A DNA stretch of 18,793 bases from Rhizobiales bacterium UBA3584. Its GTDB lineage: Bacteria; Pseudomonadota; Alphaproteobacteria; Rhizobiales; Devosiaceae. A program made the translations under genes and the position numbers. The stretch lies in contig DFMV01000072.1 in the NCBI GenBank assembly GCA_002375765.1, forward strand, positions 1 to 18,793, read 5' to 3'. The notes beneath the pieces were generated by a model, which saw only the letters and a program-made list of their open reading frames with translations, ran no database searches and was not told where the DNA came from. This document shows, in pieces, positions 1 through 7,362 of the stretch; within the stretch, counting starts at the first letter, position 1; each line of letters opens with the position of its first letter.

Positions 1-129
1 CTCAATTTCGGGGTCGATGAAATCTCCAACCCGCGCCTGCGCACGCTCGGCACCATAGCGGCGGCGGCAAAGGCGCAGGAAAAGCTCGACCGCCAGCGCG
101 CGGCCGGCAAGCTGGAGGCAGCACAATGA
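1..129 (+). CDS. ABC transporter permease, C-terminal tail (partial)
   Basis: An open frame runs from the window edge to TGA at 127-129 and gives 42 residues. It starts LNFGVDEISNPRLR, which resembles the end of oligopeptide/dipeptide ABC permeases of the DppC/OppC type, where the last membrane segment is followed by a D-E-x-x-N-P-R-L-R motif. A charged Lys/Arg/Ala-rich tail follows. The stop overlaps the ATG of the next gene (ATGA at 126-129), so the two are translationally coupled. The next two genes are the matching ATPases, which supports the call. The transmembrane body, and presumably the binding-protein gene, lie upstream of the window. The assignment rests on a short tail and on context. 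Confidence 0.7.
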   Translation, partial: LNFGVDEISNPRLRTLGTIAAAAKAQEKLDRQRAAGKLEAAQ

Positions 130-923
130 GCGCCCTGGTTTCGGTTCGCGGATTGCAGGTCGATTATCTCACCGGCAAGGGTCTGTTCACTGCCGTAAAG
201 GGTGTCGATTTCGACATCGGGCAGGGCGAGGTGATGGGGCTGGCCGGAGAGTCGGGGTGCGGGAAATCGACGATCGCGTTTTCGCTCATGCGCCTGCACC
301 GCCCGCCCGCCATCATCTCCAGGGGCACCATCATGATCGATGGCACCGATGTGCTGGCCATGCCGGCGGCAAAACTGGAAAAATGGCGCTGGTCGTCGGT
401 GTCCATGGTGTTTCAAAGCGCCATGAATTCGCTCAACCCGGTGCTGACCCTGTTCGAGCAATTCCGCGACATGCTGGCGCGGCACACCAGGCTTTCCAAG
501 CCGGAGATCCGGGCGCGGGCCGAGGAGCTTGTGGCTCTCGTCGGCATCCCGGCCGCACGGCTCGACGATTATCCGCACCAGCTTTCAGGCGGCATGCGCC
601 AACGGGTCGTTCTGGCCATGGCGCTGGCGCTCAATCCCAAGCTGATCGTGATGGACGAGCCCACCACGGCGCTCGATGTGGTGGTGCAGCGCGAAATCCT
701 CCAGGAAATCATGGCGCTCAAGGCCAAGTTCGGGTTTTCGATCCTGTTCATCACCCATGATCTGGCGCTGATGAGCCAGTTTGCCGACCGGATCGCGGTG
801 ATGCTGGAGGGCGAGATCGTCGAACATGCTTCGACCGCCAGTATCGTTTCCGATCCGCAGCATCATTACACACGCAAACTCTGGGATGCGATGCCAAAGA
901 TCGCTGTGAGGGAGGCAAGCTGA
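126..923 (+). CDS. Oligopeptide/dipeptide-type ABC transporter ATP-binding protein (DppD-like)
   Basis: This is a cytoplasmic ATPase of 265 residues that should power a peptide-family importer together with the permeases upstream. Visible motifs are Walker A GESGCGKST (41-49), the Q-loop Gln at about 97, the signature LSGGM (153-157), Walker B LIVMDEP (173-179) and the H-loop His at about 211. The sequence ends soon after HHYTRKLWDAMP, where the oligopeptide C-terminal extension normally begins. It is therefore shorter than typical DppD/OppD (about 320-340 residues) and lacks their cysteine-containing tail. The start overlaps the permease stop by 4 bases and the stop overlaps the next start by 1 base (TGATG at 921-925). 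The substrate cannot be read from the sequence; peptides, glycosides or nickel are all possible in this family. Confidence 0.93.
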   Translation: MSALVSVRGLQVDYLTGKGLFTAVKGVDFDIGQGEVMGLAGESGCGKSTIAFSLMRLHRPPAIISRGTIMIDGTDVLAMPAAKLEKWRWSSVSMVFQSAMNSLNPVLTLFEQFRDMLARHTRLSKPEIRARAEELVALVGIPAARLDDYPHQLSGGMRQRVVLAMALALNPKLIVMDEPTTALDVVVQREILQEIMALKAKFGFSILFITHDLALMSQFADRIAVMLEGEIVEHASTASIVSDPQHHYTRKLWDAMPKIAVREAS

Positions 924-1867
924 TGACTGACACACCGCTTCTCGAAATCGACAACGCCTCGAAGGTCTTTCATCTCAAGCCCATGTTCGGGGCCGGGAAA
1001 GAGGTGGTGGCGATGCGCAATGTTTCGCTGTCGATCCACAAGGGCAGGGCGCTGGCCGTAGTCGGGGAATCGGGCTCGGGAAAATCGACCATCGGGCGGG
1101 CCGTCACCCGGTTGTTTGAACTCTCGGAAGGCGAAGTGCGGTTCAAGGGCCGCAACATTGCCGACATCAAGGGACGTGCCGAAGAGCTTGCCTATTCCCA
1201 GGCCGTGCAGATGGTGTTTCAGGACCCGTTTGCGGCGCTTAATCCGGCCCATACCATTCGCCATCACCTCGAACGCCCGCTCAAACTGCACAAAAAACTC
1301 AGCGGCAGCGGGCTGGCCGATGCGGTGGGTGGCGTATTGGCCGATGTGGAACTCGATCCCTCCGTGACGCTGGAAAAATATCCGCACGAATTGTCTGGCG
1401 GCCAGCGCCAGCGGGTCAATCTGGCGCGGGCACTGGCGGTCGGGGCCGAACTGATCGTGGCGGACGAACCCACTTCGATGCTCGACGTGTCGATCCGCAA
1501 ATCGGTGCTGGGCTTGATGCAGCGCATGAAGGCCGAGCGCGGCATCACGTTTCTTTATATCACCCACGATATCGCGACCGCCCATTATCTGGCCGAGGAC
1601 ACCGCCGTGATGTTCGGCGGTCAGGTGGTCGAATGGGGGCCGTCGGAAAGCGTTATTTCCAATCCCCAGCACGCCTATACCAAAGTGCTGCTTTCGGCGG
1701 TGCCCGATCCCAATGTCCGGTTCGTTGCCGATGCGGATGGGGGCAAGGCGTTTGCCGAGAACATAGAAAAGGTGCGGGTGCTGGCCCGCCGGGCGGCGGG
1801 CTTGCCCGTCGAGGTCGAGCCGGGGCATTTTGTCCGTCATCGCTTTGAGGATATGGACGCCGCCTGA
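923..1867 (+). CDS. Oligopeptide/dipeptide-type ABC transporter ATP-binding protein (DppF-like)
   Basis: This is the second ATPase of the pair, 314 residues, expected to form the heterodimeric motor with the preceding protein. It carries Walker A GESGSGKST (48-56), Gln100 in VFQDP, the signature LSGGQ (157-161), Walker B LIVADEP (177-183) and the H-loop His at about 215. The C-terminal oligopeptide region begins at HAYTKVLLSAVPDP and runs on to the end at residue 314 without a cysteine cluster. The ATG overlaps the previous TGA by one base, and its own TGA (1865-1867) overlaps the next ATG by one base, so four consecutive coding regions are translationally coupled. The DppF/OppF-type role is secure; the transported substrate is unknown. 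Confidence 0.93.
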   Translation: MTDTPLLEIDNASKVFHLKPMFGAGKEVVAMRNVSLSIHKGRALAVVGESGSGKSTIGRAVTRLFELSEGEVRFKGRNIADIKGRAEELAYSQAVQMVFQDPFAALNPAHTIRHHLERPLKLHKKLSGSGLADAVGGVLADVELDPSVTLEKYPHELSGGQRQRVNLARALAVGAELIVADEPTSMLDVSIRKSVLGLMQRMKAERGITFLYITHDIATAHYLAEDTAVMFGGQVVEWGPSESVISNPQHAYTKVLLSAVPDPNVRFVADADGGKAFAENIEKVRVLARRAAGLPVEVEPGHFVRHRFEDMDAA

Positions 1868-2328
1868 TGGATCTTCTCGTTCGCCTTTACGATCTTCCTC
1901 GCTACGACTATGCGCGCGTGGCGGGGCAGGGCACCACCCTGCGCCGGGCGCTCCCTCCCGAGCGCGGGCTGGTTGCCGATTGGGTCGAGGCCCATTTCTC
2001 CCGCCATTGGCGCAGCGAAGTGGAGGTGGGGTTTTCCCATCAGCCCATCGATGTGTGGGTGGCCACCGATACGACAGGGCTATTGGGCTTCGCCTGCGGC
2101 GATGTCACGGCGCGGGGTTTTTTCGGGCCGACCGGAGTGCTCGAATCCGCGCGCGGACGCGGCATTGGTGAGGCGCTGCTGTTCCGAACCCTCGAGGATC
2201 TGCGCGACAGGGGTTTCGCCTATGCGGTGATCGGGGATCCGGGGCCGGTGGCGTTTTACAAAAAGAAGCTCGACGCCATCGAAATCCCCCATTCCAAACC
2301 GGGTATCTACAAGGACATGCTGAAATAA
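1867..2328 (+). CDS. GNAT family N-acetyltransferase
   Basis: A 153-residue protein with the acetyl-CoA-binding motif A of GCN5-related acetyltransferases, RGRGIGEALL (96-105, pattern R-x-x-G-x-G), and a motif-B-like PVAFYKKKL segment near 127-135. The preceding beta strand contains VWVATDTTGLLGFACGDV (63-80), typical of the GNAT core. It would move an acetyl group from acetyl-CoA to an amine. The acceptor cannot be inferred, but the position in a peptide-type ABC operon suggests a substrate related to the imported compound. The ATG shares one base with the stop of the ATPase gene, and the next gene begins directly after its TAA. The GNAT fold is clear; the role is inferred. Confidence 0.85.
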   Translation: MDLLVRLYDLPRYDYARVAGQGTTLRRALPPERGLVADWVEAHFSRHWRSEVEVGFSHQPIDVWVATDTTGLLGFACGDVTARGFFGPTGVLESARGRGIGEALLFRTLEDLRDRGFAYAVIGDPGPVAFYKKKLDAIEIPHSKPGIYKDMLK

Positions 2329-2823
2329 ATGGACCTTTACGCGCTTAACCCCTTTTCGGGTGACCCCGATCGCCGCGCCATCTGGGAAATGCTGGTGGCG
2401 CGCGACATCGAGGCGTTTCTGGCCTGCGACTGGTCGATGGTCGAACCTGATTTCGCGGCCGACCGCTTCATGGGAATCGACGGCAAGGCTTCAGCCAATC
2501 CCGACGACTGGCGGATCAGCTTTCCGACGCTGGAGGCCTATCGCGACTCATGGCTGGCCGGTGCCCGCGATTTCGCACCCCGCGCCGAGATCGCAACGGC
2601 ACGGGCTGGGGTATTCGGCGCGACACAGCTCACCGACATCGAAATCACCGGAGACCGCGCGCTGGCGCACAAGAAGTTCAACGGCAGGGTCGAAATGAAG
2701 GACGGCTCATTCGATGTCCTTGATTGGCAGTCGGTCTATACGCTGGCGCGGATCGGGGGCATTTGGAAGCTGACGGGGTTCATCGGCTATCTGCCTTATC
2801 AGATGGGACAAACCGGCGACTGA
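2329..2823 (+). CDS. NTF2/SnoaL-like small protein, function unknown
   Basis: A 164-residue soluble protein with no signal peptide or membrane segment. The N-terminus (AIWEMLVARDIEAFLACDW, about 17-35) is a helix pair of the sort that opens NTF2-like folds. The C-terminal half has alternating strands ending in SVYTLARIGGIWKLTGFIGYLP, the W-K-L-x-G-F pattern common in SnoaL/NTF2-like proteins. The call rests on these features, not on a recognised named family. Its ATG follows the GNAT stop codon without a gap, so it is probably expressed by reinitiation as the last gene of the peptide-ABC operon. It may bind or modify a small ligand that the operon handles. Only one base separates its stop from the stop of the convergent SulP gene. 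Confidence 0.6.
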   Translation: MDLYALNPFSGDPDRRAIWEMLVARDIEAFLACDWSMVEPDFAADRFMGIDGKASANPDDWRISFPTLEAYRDSWLAGARDFAPRAEIATARAGVFGATQLTDIEITGDRALAHKKFNGRVEMKDGSFDVLDWQSVYTLARIGGIWKLTGFIGYLPYQMGQTGD

Positions 2824-2824
2824 C

Positions 2825-4090
2825 TCACCGTTCAGGCGGCGTCCAATCGCTTTCCACCGACTTGCGCCGGCTCAGCCGCAGCGCCAGCCCCACGATCACG
2901 CCCACACCGATAGCCACTGTGAGATCGACCACCACCGTCAGAACGAGGGTGAGCACAAGCAGCGCCTTGTCGCTGGTTCGCCCTTTTCCATATTCGGCCC
3001 ATTTGTGGGGCTCGCTCATGTTCCAGGCGGTAACGATCAGCAAGGCAGCAAGCGCGGGCATGACGAGGTAGCCGGCCAGTGGGGCGGCAATGAGCATCAC
3101 CAGCAGGATCACCGCCGCATGAACGATCCCAGCGACCGGCGTCTTGCCGCCGGCCCTCACATTGGTCGCGGTGCGGGCGATGGCACCGGTGGCGGGCAGA
3201 CCGCCGAACAGGGCTGAACCGATATTGGCCGCTCCTTGCGCCAGAAGCTCTGCGTTGGGCCGGTGATGGCCTTCGATCATGCGGTCGGCGACCATGGCCG
3301 AGAGCAGCGATTCCACTCCGGCGAGAAACGCGATGACAAGGGCCGAGGGAAACAGGTCCACCATGCGCGCGAGACTGAGGTCGGGCAGTTGCGGCCAGGG
3401 AAGATGGTTGGGCAAGGCGCCGAAACGCGATTGAAGCGTATCGACCGGCAATCCGGCAAGCACCACCAGAACCGACCCGATGCCAACGGCCACGATCAAT
3501 CCGGGAAAGCGTGGCGCCACGCGGCGCAGCACGATGATCAGCACCAGAGTTACAACGGCGATGCCGAAGGCGGCGAGGTTGAAACTTCCCCGCGCTTCCC
3601 AAAGCACCGGAATTTTTTCGAGGAATTCAGCCGGCACATGGGCGACCGACAGCCCGAGAAAATCGGGAAGCTGGCTGGTGGCGATCACCACGGCAATGCC
3701 GATGGTGAACCCGTTTACCACCGCTTCGGGGATGTAGGCGATCAGCCGCCCGGCCCGGAAATATCCCGCCACCAGCAGGATCACCCCGGCCATCAGCGTG
3801 GCCAGCACCAGCCCGTCATAGCCGTGCTCAGCGATAACTCCGAAAACGACGATAATGAAGGCACCCGTCGGTCCCCCGATCTGCACGCGGCTGCCGCCGA
3901 GCAGGGAAATCAGAAATCCTGCAACAATGGCGGTAATCAACCCCTTGGCCGGATCGGCACCCGACGCTATGGCGATGGCAAGGCTCAAGGGAAGCGCCAC
4001 CATCGCAACGGTGGCCCCGGCGATCAGATCGGCCAGAAACAGCGACGAGGTGTAAGAACGAAGGGTGGTCAGGATTTTCGGCGAGCGCAT
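2825..4090 (-). CDS. SulP family inorganic anion transporter lacking a STAS domain
   Basis: A 421-residue polytopic inner-membrane protein of the SulP (SLC26-like) family, which carries sulfate, bicarbonate or other anions. Diagnostic segments are LADLIAGATVAMVALPLSLA near the N-terminus (about 19-38), GGPTGAF, and the late-membrane motif GLPATGAIARTATN. Family members usually have 500-600 residues with a cytoplasmic STAS domain after the last helix. Here the protein stops about 20 residues after the final membrane segment (RLSRRKSVESDWTPPER), so STAS is absent. The ATG at 4090 has no clear Shine-Dalgarno, but the protein begins at the usual distance before the first family motif. The gene is monocistronic, convergent with the peptide-ABC operon and divergent from osmF. 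The anion is not predictable. Confidence 0.9.
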   Translation of the reverse strand: MRSPKILTTLRSYTSSLFLADLIAGATVAMVALPLSLAIAIASGADPAKGLITAIVAGFLISLLGGSRVQIGGPTGAFIIVVFGVIAEHGYDGLVLATLMAGVILLVAGYFRAGRLIAYIPEAVVNGFTIGIAVVIATSQLPDFLGLSVAHVPAEFLEKIPVLWEARGSFNLAAFGIAVVTLVLIIVLRRVAPRFPGLIVAVGIGSVLVVLAGLPVDTLQSRFGALPNHLPWPQLPDLSLARMVDLFPSALVIAFLAGVESLLSAMVADRMIEGHHRPNAELLAQGAANIGSALFGGLPATGAIARTATNVRAGGKTPVAGIVHAAVILLVMLIAAPLAGYLVMPALAALLIVTAWNMSEPHKWAEYGKGRTSDKALLVLTLVLTVVVDLTVAIGVGVIVGLALRLSRRKSVESDWTPPER

Positions 4091-4296
4091 GGCAACCGAC
4101 TAGCATAGCCGATGGGGGAATTCAGCAGATTTCGTCAGGCGCCAGCGTCCGCCCAGCGCAAGTTTGCACCAAGGTGTATCGCAAAGGGAACAAATTCCGT
4201 TCACGATTATTTCTTGTCGCAGGGGTGGTCATCCCGGTGTCAGCCTGTAGGCTATAGACTGGAAATCATGACCTGAGCCAGACCGGGAGAAAATCC
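4091..4296. promoter_or_regulatory. Divergent intergenic region between SulP and osmF genes
   Basis: These 206 bases hold no gene and must contain the promoters of both flanking genes. A TATAGA at 4253-4258 is a possible -10 for osmF, about 40 bases before its GTG, but it has no good -35 at 16-18 bases. A TATGCT on the minus strand (4102-4107) could serve the SulP gene and would give a nearly leaderless mRNA; it also lacks a good -35. A bulged inverted repeat lies at 4163-4185 (outer TTTG/CAAA, inner CACC-AA-GGTG) and could be an operator. All of these are weak calls from inspection alone. Confidence 0.3.
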
Positions 4297-5202
4297 GTGA
4301 AACTGCTTTCCATCATTGCTGGCGCGGCTGTCGCCGCCGCGCTGACCACGACTGCCTACGGACAGGTGGTTGTTTCGTCCAAGATCGACACCGAGGGCGG
4401 TGTGCTCGGCAACATCATCTTGCAGATGCTGCAGGCCAACGACATCGAGACCGAGAATCGCATTCAGCTGGGCGCGACGCCCATCGTGCGCGAGGCGATT
4501 GCCGCGGGACAGATCGACATCTACCCGGAATACACGGGCAATGGCGCGTTCTTTTTCGGGCTTACGGACGAGGACGTCTGGAACGATGCGCAGGCCGGCT
4601 TCGAGCGGGTTGCCGAGATGGACCTGCAAGAAAACGATGTGGTGTGGCTGACGCCTTCGCCGGCCAACAACACATGGGCCATTGCCGTGCGCTCGGATGT
4701 CGCCGAGGAAAACGGGCTGGCGACCATGTCCGACTTCGGCGCCTATATCGCTGATGGCGGTGAAATCGTGCTGGCCGCCTCGAGCGAGTTCGTGACCTCG
4801 CCGGCTGCCTTGCCGGCCTTTCAGGAGGCTTACGGGTTCGAGTTGAGTTCGGACCAGTTGATCCAGCTATCGGGTGGCGATACGGCAGCAACGATTTCGG
4901 CTGCGGCCAACCAGACCTCGGGTGCCAATGCGGCGATGGTCTACGGCACCGACGGCGGAATCGCACCCTCGGGGCTCGTTGTGATGGAGGACGATATGGG
5001 CGTGCAGCCGGTCTATGCGCCCGCGCCGATCATCCGCCAGGATGTGCTGGAAGAGTATCCGCAGATCGAGGACATCCTTGCACCGGTGTTTGAGGGTCTG
5101 ACGCTCGAAGTGCTGCAGGATCTCAACGGCCGCGTGCAGGTGGGAGGCGAGCCCGCCGAAGCGGTCGCTGAATCCTACCTGACCGAAAACGGCTTCCTCT
5201 AG
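4297..5202 (+). CDS. osmF: Osmoprotectant (glycine betaine type) ABC transporter substrate-binding protein, OsmF/YehZ-like
   Basis: A 301-residue periplasmic binding protein with a signal peptide (residues 1 to about 22, probable cleavage after AYG). It closely resembles E. coli OsmF (YehZ) as I recall that sequence. Shared stretches include SSKIDTEGGVLGNIIL (27-42), DIYPEYTGNGAFFF (74-87), PANNTW (121-126) and QTSGANAAMVYGTDG (205-219). The family binds betaine-type compatible solutes and delivers them to the YehYXW membrane complex. The start is GTG at 4297, placed 6 bases after GGGAGA (4285-4290). It is the first gene of the operon, and a strong hairpin follows its TAG. E. coli OsmF is a low-affinity stress-induced system, so the ligand and regulation here are inferred from homology. 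Confidence 0.93.
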   Translation: MKLLSIIAGAAVAAALTTTAYGQVVVSSKIDTEGGVLGNIILQMLQANDIETENRIQLGATPIVREAIAAGQIDIYPEYTGNGAFFFGLTDEDVWNDAQAGFERVAEMDLQENDVVWLTPSPANNTWAIAVRSDVAEENGLATMSDFGAYIADGGEIVLAASSEFVTSPAALPAFQEAYGFELSSDQLIQLSGGDTAATISAAANQTSGANAAMVYGTDGGIAPSGLVVMEDDMGVQPVYAPAPIIRQDVLEEYPQIEDILAPVFEGLTLEVLQDLNGRVQVGGEPAEAVAESYLTENGFL

Positions 5203-5211
5203 AAAAGGAAA

Positions 5212-5237
5212 GGGCCGCGCCTGACCTCGCGCGGCCC
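5212..5237 (+). promoter_or_regulatory. Intercistronic hairpin after the osmF gene
   Basis: A perfect 9-bp inverted repeat, GGGCCGCGC (5212-5220) and GCGCGGCCC (5229-5237), surrounds an 8-base loop and begins 9 bases after the osmF stop. No U-tract follows on the plus strand (AAGCCATCTTG), so it is not a standard intrinsic terminator. It more likely stabilises the osmF mRNA 3' end or partly attenuates read-through into the permease gene, giving excess binding protein. On the opposite strand the same stem would be followed by a T-rich run, but no minus-strand gene ends here. Confidence 0.7.
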
Positions 5238-5245
5238 AAGCCATC

Positions 5246-6430
5246 TTGACGGCGCTCGCCCGGGCCGGGACCCATTCATTGCGTATCGACAAGCTCGGAG
5301 TGGTGGTTGCCGCTCTGGGGCTTTTTGCGCTCGTCTTTCAGTCTTTCCTGGTCTTTCGTGCCAACCGGATCGTTCCCGGCGAGGCTGTTCCTGCCTGGGA
5401 TGCGCTGGGTGCGGGCGGCGTTGTGCTTTATGGCGGGCTCGGTGTTGCGCTGTTGATCCTCCTGCTCAAGACCTCGCTTGCCGTTCGGCTGGGGGTTTCC
5501 AGTCTTGCGCTTGTCGCTCTGGCCGTTGCGGTGGGCATCGGGTCCTCCGCGCTGATCCCCGAAGGTGACACCTATGCCCGCGTGTCACCCGGTTCGGGTG
5601 TGTGGATCATGGTGTTTGCCTTTGCGCTGGCCGCAACCGACGCGCTGGCGCGGCTGCGGCTGGGGCCGTTCACGCGGGTGGGGCTTCTGATTGCCGTGGC
5701 GGTGGTGCTGTGGGGCATTCTTGCTTCGGGGCTGTGGGACGATCTGGCGGTTATGCGGGAGTATCAGGGGCGGCAATCGGCGTTCTTTGCCCAATTGCAG
5801 GTGCATCTGTTTCTCGCCTTCGGAGCAGTGGCGGTGGCGGTGCTGGTCGGGGTGCCGGTGGGGATCTTGTGCTACCGTATCCCCAGGGTTAGGGCCGGCA
5901 TTCTGGGCAGTCTCAATATCGTCCAGACCGTCCCCTCGATTGCGCTGTTCGGGCTTCTGATCGCGCCGATGGCGTGGGTGGGGGCCAATGTGCCGGGCGC
6001 GCGCGAGCTGGGGATCGGCGGGATCGGCTACGCGCCGGCCTTTCTGGCGCTGTTTGCCTATTCGCTGCTGCCCATTGTTTCCAACACCGTTGTCGGGCTC
6101 GATGGGGTGCCGCGCGATGCGAACGAAGCGGCGCGTGGCATGGGCATGACCAATGGCCAGCGCATGAGAGGCGTTCTGTTGCCGCTGGCTTTCCCGGTGA
6201 TCCTCACCGGCATCCGCATCATTTTGGTCCAGAACATCGGTCTGGCGGTCATTGCCGGGCTGATCGGGGGCGGGGGGCTTGGCACCTTCGTGTTCCAGGG
6301 CATTTCGCAAACCGCCATGCCGCTCGTTTTGCTCGGGGCGATCCCCGCCGTCGCCATGGCGTTCGCGGCGGCCATCGTGCTCGACGCCGGGGTGGAATTG
6401 AGCCAGGGCCGCCAGAGGGCAAGACCATGA
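5246..6430 (+). CDS. yehY: Osmoprotectant ABC transporter permease, YehY-like
   Basis: A membrane permease of up to 394 residues (E. coli YehY is about 385). The N-terminal half holds several extra hydrophobic segments, and the C-terminal half is a BPD_transp_1 domain with the ATPase-contact (EAA) motif EAARGMGMTNGQRMRGVLLP. The first possible start is TTG at 5246, only 8 bases after the hairpin and without a ribosome-binding site. A second in-frame TTG at 5279 (MRIDKLGVV) has GGGA 8 bases upstream and directly precedes the first hydrophobic segment, so it may be the real start and give 383 residues. The stop overlaps the next ATG (ATGA at 6427-6430). Second gene of the osmF-yehYXW-like operon; it forms part of the transmembrane channel. 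Confidence 0.9.
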   Translation: MTALARAGTHSLRIDKLGVVVAALGLFALVFQSFLVFRANRIVPGEAVPAWDALGAGGVVLYGGLGVALLILLLKTSLAVRLGVSSLALVALAVAVGIGSSALIPEGDTYARVSPGSGVWIMVFAFALAATDALARLRLGPFTRVGLLIAVAVVLWGILASGLWDDLAVMREYQGRQSAFFAQLQVHLFLAFGAVAVAVLVGVPVGILCYRIPRVRAGILGSLNIVQTVPSIALFGLLIAPMAWVGANVPGARELGIGGIGYAPAFLALFAYSLLPIVSNTVVGLDGVPRDANEAARGMGMTNGQRMRGVLLPLAFPVILTGIRIILVQNIGLAVIAGLIGGGGLGTFVFQGISQTAMPLVLLGAIPAVAMAFAAAIVLDAGVELSQGRQRARP

Positions 6431-7362
6431 TCGAAATCGACCATCTCACCAAGACCTATGACGGGCGCGCCGTGGTCGATGATGTGACGCTCACCGTGCC
6501 CAGCCGGGAGATCGTTGCCATCGTGGGCACGTCGGGCTCGGGCAAGACGACGCTGTTGCGCATGATCAACCGTCTGGTCGAACCGAGCGCCGGCACCATC
6601 CGCATCGACGGGCAGGATACTCACGATTTGCCTCCTTACGAATTGCGGCGCCAGATCGGCTACGCCATTCAGGGGCACGGGCTGTTTCCCCATCGCGACG
6701 TGGCGCACAATATCGGCACCGTCCCGCGCCTTCTGGGATGGGACAAGCACAAGATTTCCGCGCGGGTGGACGAACTTTTGGAGATGTTCCAGCTCGAGCC
6801 CGATCAATACCGCTCGCGCATGCCGCACGAGCTTTCCGGTGGTCAGAAGCAGCGGGTCGGCGTGGCGCGGGCGCTGGCGGCGGGGCCGCTGGTTTTGCTC
6901 ATGGACGAACCGTTCGGCGCGCTCGATCCGATCATCCGCGCCAAGGCGCAGGCCGATCTGGTGGAAATCCAGCAGCGGCTGGGGACAACCGTCGTTCTTG
7001 TCACCCATGACATGGACGAAGCGATAAGGCTGGGCGACCGCATTGCGGTGATGAGCGAGGGCAAGGTTTTGCAATACGCTTCGCCCGAGGAGATCATCGC
7101 CAATCCGGTGGACGATTTCGTCGAGGCGATGCTGGGATCGGGGGACAAGGCGTTCCGGCTTTTGACCCTCGATCACGTCTCCTCTGTGGTCGAACCGGGC
7201 GAGGCCGAGGGCCAGCCGGTCGACACAAACCTCTCTCTGCGCGACGCCTATTCGGAAATGCTGTGGTCGCAGCGCCCGGTGCTGCCGGTGACCAAAGATG
7301 GCGTTCCAGTCGGGATCGTCACCCGAGCGGCGCTGGAAAAACGGGCAGCGCGGCCGCAATGA
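6427..7362 (+). CDS. yehX: Osmoprotectant ABC transporter ATP-binding protein, YehX-like
   Basis: A 311-residue ATPase energising the betaine-type importer (E. coli YehX is about 308). Motifs are Walker A GTSGSGKT (34-41), the Q-loop Gln82, the signature LSGGQ (136-140), Walker B LVLLMDEP (155-162) and the H-loop His194. The C-terminal part, from about 265 on, ends in LPVTKDGVPVGIVTR, which resembles a single CBS-type repeat, as in OpuA/ProV-like ATPases where CBS domains sense ionic strength. The ATG at 6427 is chosen because it overlaps the permease stop, has GAGGG at 6415-6419, and places the ABC domain at the N-terminus. The frame stays open much further upstream only because it shadows the permease gene. 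Confidence 0.94.
   Translation: MIEIDHLTKTYDGRAVVDDVTLTVPSREIVAIVGTSGSGKTTLLRMINRLVEPSAGTIRIDGQDTHDLPPYELRRQIGYAIQGHGLFPHRDVAHNIGTVPRLLGWDKHKISARVDELLEMFQLEPDQYRSRMPHELSGGQKQRVGVARALAAGPLVLLMDEPFGALDPIIRAKAQADLVEIQQRLGTTVVLVTHDMDEAIRLGDRIAVMSEGKVLQYASPEEIIANPVDDFVEAMLGSGDKAFRLLTLDHVSSVVEPGEAEGQPVDTNLSLRDAYSEMLWSQRPVLPVTKDGVPVGIVTRAALEKRAARPQ

Noticed and set aside
866..1840. Open frame of 324 codons on the minus strand opposite the DppF-like ATPase
   Set aside because: It is antisense to a clear ABC ATPase and has no domain; it is a codon-bias shadow.
3236..4108. Open frame of 290 codons on the plus strand opposite the SulP gene
   Set aside because: Highly charged, His/Gln/Gly-rich translation antisense to a membrane protein; no homology signal.
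4187..4202. Possible EcfG (general stress sigma) promoter, GGAAC with CGTT upstream of osmF
   Set aside because: GGAAC (4187-4191) is followed by CGTT only about 7 bases later, not at the 16-19 base spacing needed for -35 and -10 elements.
5212..5237. Intrinsic terminator ending the osmF transcript
   Set aside because: The stem is followed by AAGCCATC, not a T-run, and the downstream yehYXW-like genes have no other visible promoter, so full termination is unlikely.
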